Assembly: GCA_030146745.1 (NCBI GenBank)
Contig: JASLBD010000114.1
Location: 1 to 7,428 of the forward strand
Source: Allosphingosinicella sp.
GTDB lineage: Bacteria; Pseudomonadota; Alphaproteobacteria; Sphingomonadales; Sphingomonadaceae
Direction of reading: 5' to 3'
DNA length: 7,428 nt
Made by a program: the position numbers and the translations under genes. Positions 1-5,325 of the stretch are shown here, piece by piece. The notes under the pieces are model-generated. The model was given only the letters and a program-made list of their open reading frames with translations, had not been told where the DNA came from and made no database searches. Position 1 is the stretch's first letter; each line of letters begins with the position of its first letter.

Positions 1-1032
1 GTTCTGCACCCGCTTCACGTGGCTGGGCATCAGCAGCTTCAGGAAGGCGCGGGCGGCGCGATAGCCCTCCTCGCCCTCGACGATCACCTCGTCGATGTCG
101 CGGGTGTAGATGTCGCGGATGGCCCGCTTGATGAGGTCGCTGTCGCCGTAGATGAGCGCCGGGGCGGAGCTGCCCAAGGTGCGCTCGCGGATCTCGTCCC
201 AGAGTCGGGCGAGATAGTCGAAGTCGCGCTTGATCTCGGTCTTGGTCCGCGAAAGGCCGGCGGTGCGGACGATGCAGCTCATGCTGGTCGGAAGGCTCAA
301 ATCCGACATGATCTGCTTGAGGCGCTTCCTATCGGCCCCGTTCGAGATCTTGCGGCTGATGCCGCCGCCGTGGGACGTGTTGGGCATCAGCACGCAGTAA
401 CGGCCGGCGAGGCTCAGATAGGTGGTGAGGGCGGCGCCCTTGTTGCCGCGCTCTTCCTTCACGACCTGGACGAGCAGCACCTGGCGGCGCCGGATGACGT
501 CCTGGATCTTGTAGCGGCGGCGCAGATTCTGGCGCTTGCGGCGAAGCTCGTCGGCGGCATTCTCTTCCGGCGCGCTCTCGGCCGATTCGGGCGGGGCGGG
601 GGCGTCCTCGTCGGCCGCCTCGCCTTCGTCGTCGTAATTGCGCTCGGCCTCTTCATGCTCGCGATCGTCGTCGCGGTCGTCACGGTCGCCGCGGCTCTCG
701 TAGCGCGCGTCCTCGGCGGCGCGCAGGCGCTCCTCCTCGGCGGCGTGCTCGGCTTCCTCGCGGAGCAGAGCCTCGCGGTCCTCGCGCGGGATCTGGTAAT
801 AATCGGGATGGATTTCCGAGAAAGCGAGAAAGCCGTGCCGGTTGCCGCCATAATCGACGAACGCCGCCTGAAGCGACGGTTCGACCCGGGTGACCTTGGC
901 TAGATAGATATTCCCCTTGAGCTGCTTGTGCTCGGCGGATTCGAAATCAAATTCCTCGATCCGGTTTCCCTTGACGACCGCCACCCGGGTCTCTTCCTGG
1001 TGGCGCGCGTCGATCAACATGCGCATTGTCAT
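1..1032 (-). CDS. rne: Ribonuclease E, N-terminal part (gene runs off the left edge)
   Basis: Ribonuclease E is the endonuclease that starts mRNA decay and processes rRNA and tRNA precursors, usually as the degradosome scaffold near the inner membrane. The 344 visible codons start MTMRMLIDARHQEETRVAVV. The S1 RNA-binding domain begins near residue 38 (GNIYLAKVTRVEPSLQAAFV, then DYGGNRHGFLAFSEI) and resumes at VLLVQVVKEERGNKGAALTT (185-204). Between them, about residues 85-165 are a charged insert rich in Asp, Glu and Arg that the E. coli enzyme lacks. The 5'-sensor segment is present (GGGISRKI near 222-229; VRTAG at 255-259, matching the Arg-Thr pair that reads a 5' monophosphate). The DNase I-like catalytic domain and zinc-link cysteines are outside the window. 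The start at 1032 is preferred over ATGs at 1026 and 1020 because GGAG lies 8 bases upstream (1041-1044). Identity is very secure; RNase G is less likely because of the long insert. Confidence 0.96.
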   Translation of the reverse strand, partial: MTMRMLIDARHQEETRVAVVKGNRIEEFDFESAEHKQLKGNIYLAKVTRVEPSLQAAFVDYGGNRHGFLAFSEIHPDYYQIPREDREALLREEAEHAAEEERLRAAEDARYESRGDRDDRDDDREHEEAERNYDDEGEAADEDAPAPPESAESAPEENAADELRRKRQNLRRRYKIQDVIRRRQVLLVQVVKEERGNKGAALTTYLSLAGRYCVLMPNTSHGGGISRKISNGADRKRLKQIMSDLSLPTSMSCIVRTAGLSRTKTEIKRDFDYLARLWDEIRERTLGSSAPALIYGDSDLIKRAIRDIYTRDIDEVIVEGEEGYRAARAFLKLLMPSHVKRVQN

Positions 1033-1140
1033 TGAAGTCACTCCACGCGCGCCGTGCCGTCCTTGCGGCGGCGGCTGGCGCGCGCTCGAATATGGACGAA
1101 GGCGCGGCCTGCTCGGCGCGCGCCTTCAATGTCCGGGTTG

Positions 1141-1176
1141 AAAAGAAAAAATTCGCCTCTGCTGCGTGCGGCAGGC
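1141..1176 (-). terminator. Weak terminator- or attenuator-like hairpin plus T tract ahead of rne
   Basis: On the minus strand a small imperfect hairpin (CTGC at 1162-1165 facing GCAG at 1171-1174, with an alternative outer pairing of GCCT 1155-1158 and AGGC 1173-1176) is followed within about 5-10 bases by TTTTTTCTTTT (1151-1141). This could end transcription coming from the upstream small gene, or act as an attenuator in a long rne leader, about 110 bases before the rne start. The stem is short and imperfect, so the T tract may instead belong to an AT-rich promoter region. Confidence 0.25.
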
Positions 1177-1352
1177 CGGCGGAAAAGCCCGGCCGAAATG
1201 CCCCGGCCGCAATGCCCGGCCCTGTTCGGGCGGGCAGCGTCTGGGGGAAAAAATGCCTCATGCAGCGTCAACCTTGGTGGCCGGCAGGAAGGCCGGCGCA
1301 TGCGTTCGGCCCGAGATCGGAAGGAAGGTCGCTCCTTCAGCAAGGTGCCGAG

Positions 1353-1398
1353 CCCGGTAGCTAGCATCTGCCATGGGCAGCGGCAACCGCTAACCGGG
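1353..1398. other. Nested inverted repeats that could fold as a three-way junction
   Basis: CCCGGT (1353-1358) pairs with ACCGGG (1393-1398), extended by AGC (1359-1361) with GCT (1389-1391) around one bulged A. Inside are two more hairpins: CTGCC-ATG-GGCAG (1368-1380) and CGG-CAA-CCG (1381-1389). A closed multi-branch arrangement is less easily produced by GC bias than a single stem, so this may be part of a structured leader or a small RNA. I do not recognise it as a known riboswitch, 6S, SRP, RNase P or tmRNA family, and the strand is undetermined. Confidence 0.25.
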
Positions 1399-1443
1399 TT
1401 AACAGCCCCTGGTTCTCCCCGAGGAATAGGACATAGCCCGGGA

Positions 1444-1469
1444 GGGGGCCGTCACTGGCGACTGCCCCC
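1444..1469 (-). terminator. GC-rich stem just after the 69-residue gene, possible terminator
   Basis: GGGGGC (1444-1449) pairs with GCCCCC (1464-1469). After one mismatch, GTC (1451-1453) pairs with GAC (1460-1462) around a six-base loop. The stem lies 12 bases beyond the stop of the small gene on the minus strand. There is no T tract, so it would be a transcript-stabilising hairpin or a rho-assisted end rather than a classical intrinsic terminator. Confidence 0.3.
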
Positions 1470-1480
1470 GGCGACTGTCG

Positions 1481-1690
1481 CTATTCCGCCGCCGCGGCCT
1501 CGGCGAGAGCGCGTTTGTCGGCTTCCTGACGGGCGCGCATGGCGTCGCCGCGATGGGCGCGGGCGGCCATCGCGTCCCAGGCCGCGGCGGCCCGCAGGCA
1601 ACGGTCGCGGACATTGTCGAGGGTCGCGGCTTCGGCGTCGGCGCGCGCGTCGGCGGCGCGGGCCTGATAGAATTCGAGCTGGCTGGACAT
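1481..1690 (-). CDS. Small hypothetical helical protein, 69 residues
   Basis: The protein begins MSSQLEFYQARAADARADAE and ends in an alanine-rich stretch. It is almost entirely predicted helix: charged and alanine-rich, with no signal peptide, no membrane segment and no cysteine pair, though a single Cys follows NVRDR and a Trp lies in AAWDAMAARA. The purine-rich stretch GGAAGAAGG (1705-1697) lies about 6 bases upstream of the ATG and supports this start. It resembles short conserved hypothetical proteins I associate with sphingomonads, but no function is known to me. It follows the metallo-hydrolase gene by 70 bases on the same strand and could be co-transcribed with it. A GC-rich hairpin follows the stop. 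Coding status is supported by the ribosome binding site and by a composition unlike the arginine/proline-rich shadow frames around it. Confidence 0.72.
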   Translation of the reverse strand: MSSQLEFYQARAADARADAEAATLDNVRDRCLRAAAAWDAMAARAHRGDAMRARQEADKRALAEAAAAE

Positions 1691-1760
1691 GGCGCGCCTT
1701 CTTCCCGGAAACGGCGCCCGAGTCCAGAGGGGGTGGAACGGCTGTCCCGATCATGGAGGG

Positions 1761-2615
1761 TCAGAGCGGCCGGCCTGCCCGGCAGGCTTCCAGCTCCACC
1801 GGGTCGTGGGCGCAGACCAGCTTCACGTCCGCCCCGCGTTCGACCGAGAGGGCCCGAAGGCGGGCCTGGTTGCCGAGGCGGCGCTCGCGGTCGACTTCCA
1901 TCATGTTCTGATAGGCGCGAAGGCCCGGGGTGCATTTTCGCTTCGAACGGCGGACTTCGTGACGGTAGAAATAGGCGTCGCCGGCGTGGAGCAGCCAGCC
2001 CTCGGCGCCGCGGTCGACGGCGATTCCGGCATGGCCCCAGGTGTGGCCGGGCAGCGGCACCATCAGGATCTCGGGCGGCAGTCCCTCCAGCGCCCGCACC
2101 GCCTCGAAGCCGAACCAGGGTTCGCCCGAAGGACCGGCGTAGCGCTGCCAGTCGCGCACCTCGTCGAGCTGCGAGGGGCGGTAGCGGTTGCGCGGCACGA
2201 AGCCCCGGCGCGGGCCGGTCGCCTCGTCATATTCGCGGGCCATGACGTGGACGGTCGCGGCGGGGAAATCCTCGAGCCCCCCGGCATGGTCGAAGTCGAG
2301 ATGGGTGAGGAGGATGTGGCGCACGTCCGCCGCCCTGAAGCCGAGCGCTTCGATCTGGCGCACCGCTGTCTCCTGCTCGCGCAGCCGGATGTTGAGCAGG
2401 GTCCGCATGACGCGGGTGATGCGGGGATTCGGCGGCCGGTGCGGGTGGGCGACGTCCTTCAGGCCGTAGCCCGTGTCGACGAGGATGAGGCCGCCGTCAT
2501 GCTCGATCAGAAGGCAGTGGCAGACGAGGCGGCCGAGCGGGCCGGGGCTGCGCCCGTCGAACAGCGCTCCGCCGAGAGGGCAGTCGGTGCCGCAATTGAG
2601 ATGGTGGACGCGCAT
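1761..2615 (-). CDS. Metallo-beta-lactamase-fold hydrolase, lactonase-like, 284 residues
   Basis: This is a complete MBL-fold hydrolase of the size of AiiA/AttM-type N-acyl homoserine lactonases and their relatives. In order there are LILVDTGYG (43-51, the Asp-containing loop after the first strands), the metal motif LTHLDFDHAGG (103-113), PGHTWGHAG (189-197, ligand His191), HAGDAYFY (210-217, bridging Asp213) and CAHDP (268-272, last His270). The metal motif reads HxDxDH rather than the canonical HxHxDH: Asp107 replaces the second His. This variant recurs in some members of the family, so it need not mean loss of activity. No signal peptide is visible, so it is probably cytoplasmic. The start at 2615 is chosen because AAGGAAAGG (2631-2623) lies just upstream; the frame stays open further 5' but that extension is low-complexity. 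The substrate is unknown; lactonase activity is a family-based guess. Confidence 0.88.
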   Translation of the reverse strand: MRVHHLNCGTDCPLGGALFDGRSPGPLGRLVCHCLLIEHDGGLILVDTGYGLKDVAHPHRPPNPRITRVMRTLLNIRLREQETAVRQIEALGFRAADVRHILLTHLDFDHAGGLEDFPAATVHVMAREYDEATGPRRGFVPRNRYRPSQLDEVRDWQRYAGPSGEPWFGFEAVRALEGLPPEILMVPLPGHTWGHAGIAVDRGAEGWLLHAGDAYFYRHEVRRSKRKCTPGLRAYQNMMEVDRERRLGNQARLRALSVERGADVKLVCAHDPVELEACRAGRPL

Positions 2616-2710
2616 CGCCAAGCCTTTCCTTCGCCGCCCGCCCGGCGGCGCGCTTCGGCGATGGCGGCGGCGGGTGCCATAACCTGGGTTGGTCGAGGCC
2701 CGCACCGCCC

Positions 2711-2726
2711 TGTGACGCGCATCACG
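2711..2726. promoter_or_regulatory. CRP/FNR-type palindrome upstream of the MBL hydrolase
   Basis: TGTGA-N6-TCACG matches the Crp consensus TGTGA-N6-TCACA at nine of ten specified bases. It is centred about 103 bases before the MBL start, in the 242-bp gap between the DUF3597 stop and the MBL start, a position compatible with an upstream activator site. The surrounding DNA is GC-rich and no clear -35/-10 pair is visible below it, so the regulatory role is inference. Confidence 0.3.
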
Positions 2727-2857
2727 CGCACTCGGCCGCAGGATCTCCAGAAATGCGGTGGCCGGGGCCCGCGCCTTATCCATGCGGGTGCGAGGTCCTG
2801 GCGTGGGCGGGGCGGCGTTCGGGTGGGACCGAGCGCCGTCCCCGCCTGCAAAATGCG

Positions 2858-3253
2858 TCAGTCCTTCAAGGCGGCGGAGACCTTGCCGCCATTCTTCTCG
2901 AGCTCCTCCATCACCTTCTTGTGGAGCCAGATGTTCATCTCGGCGCTGCCGTCCCTGGCGCCGGTATAGCCGAGCTCGGCCGCAAGCTCCTTGCGGTTGG
3001 CGAGGCTCGGATCGAGGTCGAGCAGCTTCATCAGGTCGACGATCGAGGATTGGTAGTTGAGCTTCTCCTCCTTCTTCGAGGCGAGATCGGCGAGGACCGC
3101 GTCGACGTCCACGTCCACCGGCTGGCCGGGCGCGGCGGCGGGCTTCATCTGGGGCATGGCGGCGGGCTTGCCGGGCTGCTGCGCCTGCGCTTGCGGCTGG
3201 GCCGCCTTGGCCTTGCCGAAAATGGCGTCGCGGATCTTGCCGAAGATACTCAT
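2858..3253 (-). CDS. DUF3597 family protein, 131 residues
   Basis: The protein opens MSIFGKIRDAIFGKAKAAQP, continues through a flexible Ala/Pro/Gln-rich linker (about 17-45), and ends in a compact helical domain (about 46-131). The hallmarks of that domain are SSIVDLMKLLDLDPSLANRK, ELAAELGYTG and MNIWLHKKVMEELEKNGGKV. This head-linker-domain layout is that of the DUF3597 family, small proteins of unknown biochemical role, sometimes described as lysozyme-like or periplasmic without firm evidence. There is no cleavable signal peptide; the first 12 residues could form a short amphipathic helix. AGGAG lies 7 bases before the ATG. It sits between the cold shock gene and the MBL gene on the same strand, but the cold shock terminator at 3422-3451 implies it has its own promoter. 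Family assignment is confident; function is unknown. Confidence 0.88.
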   Translation of the reverse strand: MSIFGKIRDAIFGKAKAAQPQAQAQQPGKPAAMPQMKPAAAPGQPVDVDVDAVLADLASKKEEKLNYQSSIVDLMKLLDLDPSLANRKELAAELGYTGARDGSAEMNIWLHKKVMEELEKNGGKVSAALKD

Positions 3254-3421
3254 GCTTACTCTCCTGTGGGGTGCGGCGCAGGTGCGCGGCCGAAGGGAGA
3301 ATGAGCGGCGGGCGGCAAGGTTGCGCCGGAGGCGAAGCGCGGCGACGAAGCGATTCCAATGCTGGACGAGCCGGGCTCGACAAGGCCGCGGGCGCCGACG
3401 CCGGGGCGGAGCCGAGGACGC

Positions 3422-3451
3422 GAAAAAGGGCGCCGCCGAAGCGACGCCCTT
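3422..3451 (-). terminator. Strong intrinsic terminator of the cold shock gene
   Basis: On the minus strand AAGGGCG-T-CGC, the tetraloop TTCG and GCG-G-CGCCCTT form an 11-bp stem with a single U-G wobble, immediately followed by a run of Ts (3427-3423). The UUCG loop, GC-rich stem and T run make this a textbook rho-independent terminator. It lies 18 bases past the stop and should separate the cold shock transcript from the DUF3597 gene. Confidence 0.88.
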
Positions 3452-3469
3452 CTTGCGATCGATGGAGGC

Positions 3470-3676
3470 TTACGCGCTCTGCAGGTTGACCGCGCTGGTC
3501 TTGCCGCGCTGGTCCTGCTCGAGGTCGTAGCTGACCCTCTGATCCTTTTCGAGGGTGGTCATTCCGGCGCGCTCGACGGCCGAGATGTGCACGAAGGCGT
3601 CGTTGCCGCTGCCCTCGGGCTGAATGAAGCCATAGCCTTTGTCGAGGTTGAAGAATTTTACGGTGCCGGTCGGCAT
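3470..3676 (-). CDS. Cold shock protein, CspA family, 68 residues
   Basis: This is a single cold shock domain, an RNA- and single-stranded-DNA-binding beta barrel that acts as an RNA chaperone in the cytoplasm. It starts MPTGTVKFFNLDKGYGFIQP. RNP1 is KGYGFI (13-18) and RNP2 is DAFVHI (26-31), with the aromatic residues that stack on nucleic acid bases present (Phe8, Phe9, Tyr15, Phe17, Phe28, His30). KFFN replaces the enteric KWFN, as is usual in alphaproteobacteria. The length is normal for the family. AAAGGA lies close upstream of the start at 3676; the frame is open further 5' but that extension does not look like the domain. The leader is about 120 bases if the candidate promoter at 3803-3831 is right, and long leaders are typical of cold-regulated csp genes. 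Whether this copy is cold-inducible cannot be read from the sequence. Confidence 0.95.
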   Translation of the reverse strand: MPTGTVKFFNLDKGYGFIQPEGSGNDAFVHISAVERAGMTTLEKDQRVSYDLEQDQRGKTSAVNLQSA

Positions 3677-3778
3677 GGTGTTTTCCTTTGGTAGAAGAAT
3701 GCCGGCGCCGCCAAATAAGCGGTTCCGGGCTTTAGAAGCGTAGAGAGAAGGAAAAACCAACCGAAGAAGGAAATGTCC

Positions 3779-3790
3779 GTCGCATGCGAC
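3779..3790. repeat. Perfect 12-bp palindrome in the cold shock leader
   Basis: GTCGCATGCGAC is a perfect palindrome about 6-17 bases downstream of the transcription start expected from the candidate csp promoter. It could be an operator or a short stem at the 5' end of the mRNA. No known regulator is assigned. Confidence 0.4.
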
Positions 3791-3802
3791 TTTAGCCCGA
3801 AC

Positions 3803-3831
3803 CTTATGCACGATTTCAGCCCCGAGTGCAA
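3803..3831 (-). promoter_or_regulatory. Candidate sigma-70 promoter for the cold shock gene
   Basis: On the minus strand TTGCAC (3831-3826) and CATAAG (3808-3803) are separated by exactly 17 bases. Each matches the vegetative consensus at four of six positions. The predicted start, near 3796, would give a leader of about 120 bases with the AT/purine-rich stretch typical of csp leaders. This is a by-eye call. Confidence 0.42.
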
Positions 3832-3990
3832 ATTCGGAGCGATAAAGCGGGTTCTTCCCGGGGCCGGCGCAGAACACCCTGCTGCCGGATGGGGCCGCGT
3901 TCGCCCCGTCGGCGGCCGGGGATCCAACCCGAATTGCAAAGGCGCTCCGGCGCCCCTCCGGCCCGCCCCCGAAGCCATGCCTGCACCTTA

Positions 3991-3998
3991 TTAACCAC
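3991..3998 (+). promoter_or_regulatory. CtrA-like half site ahead of the diguanylate cyclase
   Basis: TTAACCAC, 53 bases before the cyclase ATG, resembles the TTAACCAT half site of the alphaproteobacterial cell-cycle and motility regulator CtrA, and a further TTAA follows at 4005-4008. The spacing between the two TTAA cores is 10, not the canonical 7, so it is not a full CtrA box. It lies in an AT-rich island (about 3986-4009) that probably contains the cyclase promoter. The rest of the 374-bp divergent gap (3677-4050) is GC-rich DNA with no gene that I can support. Confidence 0.22.
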
Positions 3999-4050
3999 CG
4001 TCCTTTAAACCCCCTTCGCCAACCTCTTCCACCGGCCGAGGACGAACGGG

Positions 4051-5247
4051 ATGGAACGAACTCTGAAGGGCGTGCTCGGCAACGCGCGGTTGCGGGTGTG
4101 GCTGTTCGTGTTCCCGGCTTTGGCGATCCTCGCGGCGACGCTCGCGGCGCTGATCCTCAACAGCCACGAAGCGAGGAGCCAGAGGCGTGAAGCCGACCAG
4201 CGCTATGTCCAGACCTTCAACGTGCTGCTCGCGACGAGCGGGATCAAGAGCGCGGTCAATGCCGCGCTTCGCGGCGAGCGGGGCTACCTGCTGACTCACG
4301 ATGGACGGTTCCTCGGCCCTTATGCCGAGAGCCGCCGCGACATCCCACGGCTCTTCAGCCAGCTCCATCGCCTGACCCGCGACAATGCGCGCCAGAGCGC
4401 CGACGCGGAGCGGCTTCGCCGGCGGCTGGCAAGCTATTATGCGCTGCTCGATCACACGATCTCGCTGGCGGCGGCGGGCCGGAGGGACGATTCCCAGAAG
4501 CTGGTCCGCCAGGGCCTCGGCAGGCGCGAGGTCGAAAACGTGCTTCGCGAGGTCTCCCGGATCGAGGCCGAGGAGCATCGCCTGCTCGTCCGGCGCCGGG
4601 CTGCTTCCAGGCTCGCCGACCGGCGCTCCGAAAGCTACGGCCTGGCGCTGGCGGGCGCGGGCCTGGCGATGCTGGCGCTGCTCGTCCTCGCGGCGGTCAC
4701 GGCGCTGAGGGCGAATGCGCGGGCCGCCAGGGCCACGGCCGAGCTCCAGCGGATCGCGACCACCGACGCCCTGACCGGCCTGTGGAACCGCCGCCACCTG
4801 CTCGAGCGGCTCGAGGCGGAAACGGCGCGGTCGCGCCGCAACGGCCGGCCGCTCTGCCTCGCCATCCTCGACGTCGACCGTTTCAAGCGGGTCAACGACC
4901 TGAACGGCCATCCCGCCGGCGACGAGGTGCTTAGAGTGCTGGCGCGGCGCATCAAGGATTCCCTCCGGCTGAGCGACGTGGTCGGCCGGATGGGCGGCGA
5001 GGAGTTCGCCATACTGATGCCGGAGACCGACCGGGGCCAGGCGCAACTCGTCTGCGAGCGGCTGCGCGAGACCGTCGCTCGAAGGCCCGTCCGGCTTCCT
5101 TCCGGGGCCGCATTGACCGTGACCCTGAGCACCGGCATCGCTCTGATGGCGGGCGAGGAAGCCTCGGACAAGCTCATCTCCCGCGCCGACGCGGCGCTTT
5201 ACGACGCCAAGGCGGACGGCCGCAATTGCGTGAAGCTCGCGGCGTGA
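4051..5247 (+). CDS. Membrane-bound CHASE3-like diguanylate cyclase (GGDEF), 398 residues
   Basis: This enzyme makes cyclic di-GMP from two GTP. It has a short cytoplasmic N-terminus, a first membrane helix (about 15-37), an all-helical periplasmic domain (about 38-195), a second membrane helix (about 196-219), a short coiled linker, and a C-terminal GGDEF domain (about 235-398). The periplasmic part carries RGERGYLLTHDGRFLGPY (74-91), the signature of CHASE3-type sensors. The catalytic domain begins at TTDALTGLWNRRHL, contains the metal/GTP segment AILDVDRFKRVNDLNGHPAG (271-290), the active-site GGEEF (315-319), and ends near ADAALYDAKADGRN. RLSD (306-309), five residues before GGEEF, fits the RxxD product-inhibition I-site, so the enzyme should be active and feedback-controlled. 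No EAL domain is present. GAGGA lies about 10 bases before the ATG. The sensed signal is unknown. It is transcribed divergently from the cold shock gene. Confidence 0.94.
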   Translation: MERTLKGVLGNARLRVWLFVFPALAILAATLAALILNSHEARSQRREADQRYVQTFNVLLATSGIKSAVNAALRGERGYLLTHDGRFLGPYAESRRDIPRLFSQLHRLTRDNARQSADAERLRRRLASYYALLDHTISLAAAGRRDDSQKLVRQGLGRREVENVLREVSRIEAEEHRLLVRRRAASRLADRRSESYGLALAGAGLAMLALLVLAAVTALRANARAARATAELQRIATTDALTGLWNRRHLLERLEAETARSRRNGRPLCLAILDVDRFKRVNDLNGHPAGDEVLRVLARRIKDSLRLSDVVGRMGGEEFAILMPETDRGQAQLVCERLRETVARRPVRLPSGAALTVTLSTGIALMAGEEASDKLISRADAALYDAKADGRNCVKLAA

Positions 5248-5248
5248 G

Positions 5249-5269
5249 GGCCGCCGCCTCAGGGCGGCC
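5249..5269. terminator. GC-rich hairpin between convergent genes
   Basis: GGCCGCC (5249-5255) and GGCGGCC (5263-5269) form a perfect 7-bp stem around a seven-base loop, starting two bases after the cyclase stop in the 78-bp gap between two convergent genes. No T tract follows on either strand, so it is only a possible transcript-end structure. Confidence 0.4.
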
Positions 5270-5325
5270 GGGGAAAGGCGGTCCCGCCAGAGCCGAGTGA
5301 TCCGGGGCCGAGGATCGCGCAACCG

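Larger units (their letters stand above)
1033..1480. other. Gene-free 448-bp interval upstream of rne with GC-rich hairpins
   Basis: I find no convincing gene here. Reading frames in this stretch are arginine- and proline-rich and look like GC-driven shadows. The interval must contain the rne promoter and leader and the 3' end of the 69-residue gene's transcript. It holds several short inverted repeats: 1280-1285 with 1292-1297 (GCCGGC on both sides of a 6-base loop), 1324-1328 with 1334-1338, the nested structure at 1353-1398, and the stem at 1444-1469. There is also a T-rich tract on the minus strand at 1141-1151. I could not identify a clear sigma-70 promoter for rne by eye. Long structured leaders are known for rne in other bacteria, where ribonuclease E controls its own mRNA; whether that applies here is inference. 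Confidence 0.5.

Noticed and set aside
19..903. Plus-strand frame of 294 codons
   Set aside because: It is antisense to ribonuclease E, whose domain motifs are unmistakable on the minus strand; its Ala/Val/Leu-rich sequence is a GC-driven shadow.
1270..1440. Known riboswitch, SRP RNA, RNase P RNA, 6S RNA or tmRNA
   Set aside because: None of the conserved core sequences of these families could be found on either strand, although the area is rich in stems.
1689..2969. Plus-strand frame of 426 codons
   Set aside because: It overlaps the MBL gene on the opposite strand, runs across the intergenic gap and into DUF3597, and has no recognisable domain; it mirrors the minus-strand codons.
2616..3383. 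Upstream extension of the MBL frame to 3383
   Set aside because: The extra ~256 codons are Arg/Ala/Pro low-complexity, overlap the DUF3597 gene in another frame, and a clear ribosome binding site precedes the ATG at 2615.
3840..3950. Possible structured RNA or tRNA in the csp-cyclase gap
   Set aside because: I looked for a T-loop GTTCGAATC, acceptor pairing and a CCA end on both strands and found none; the stems seen are short and typical of GC-rich DNA.
3991..5322. Minus-strand frame of 443 codons
   Set aside because: It is antisense to the well-supported diguanylate cyclase and lacks any protein-like motif.
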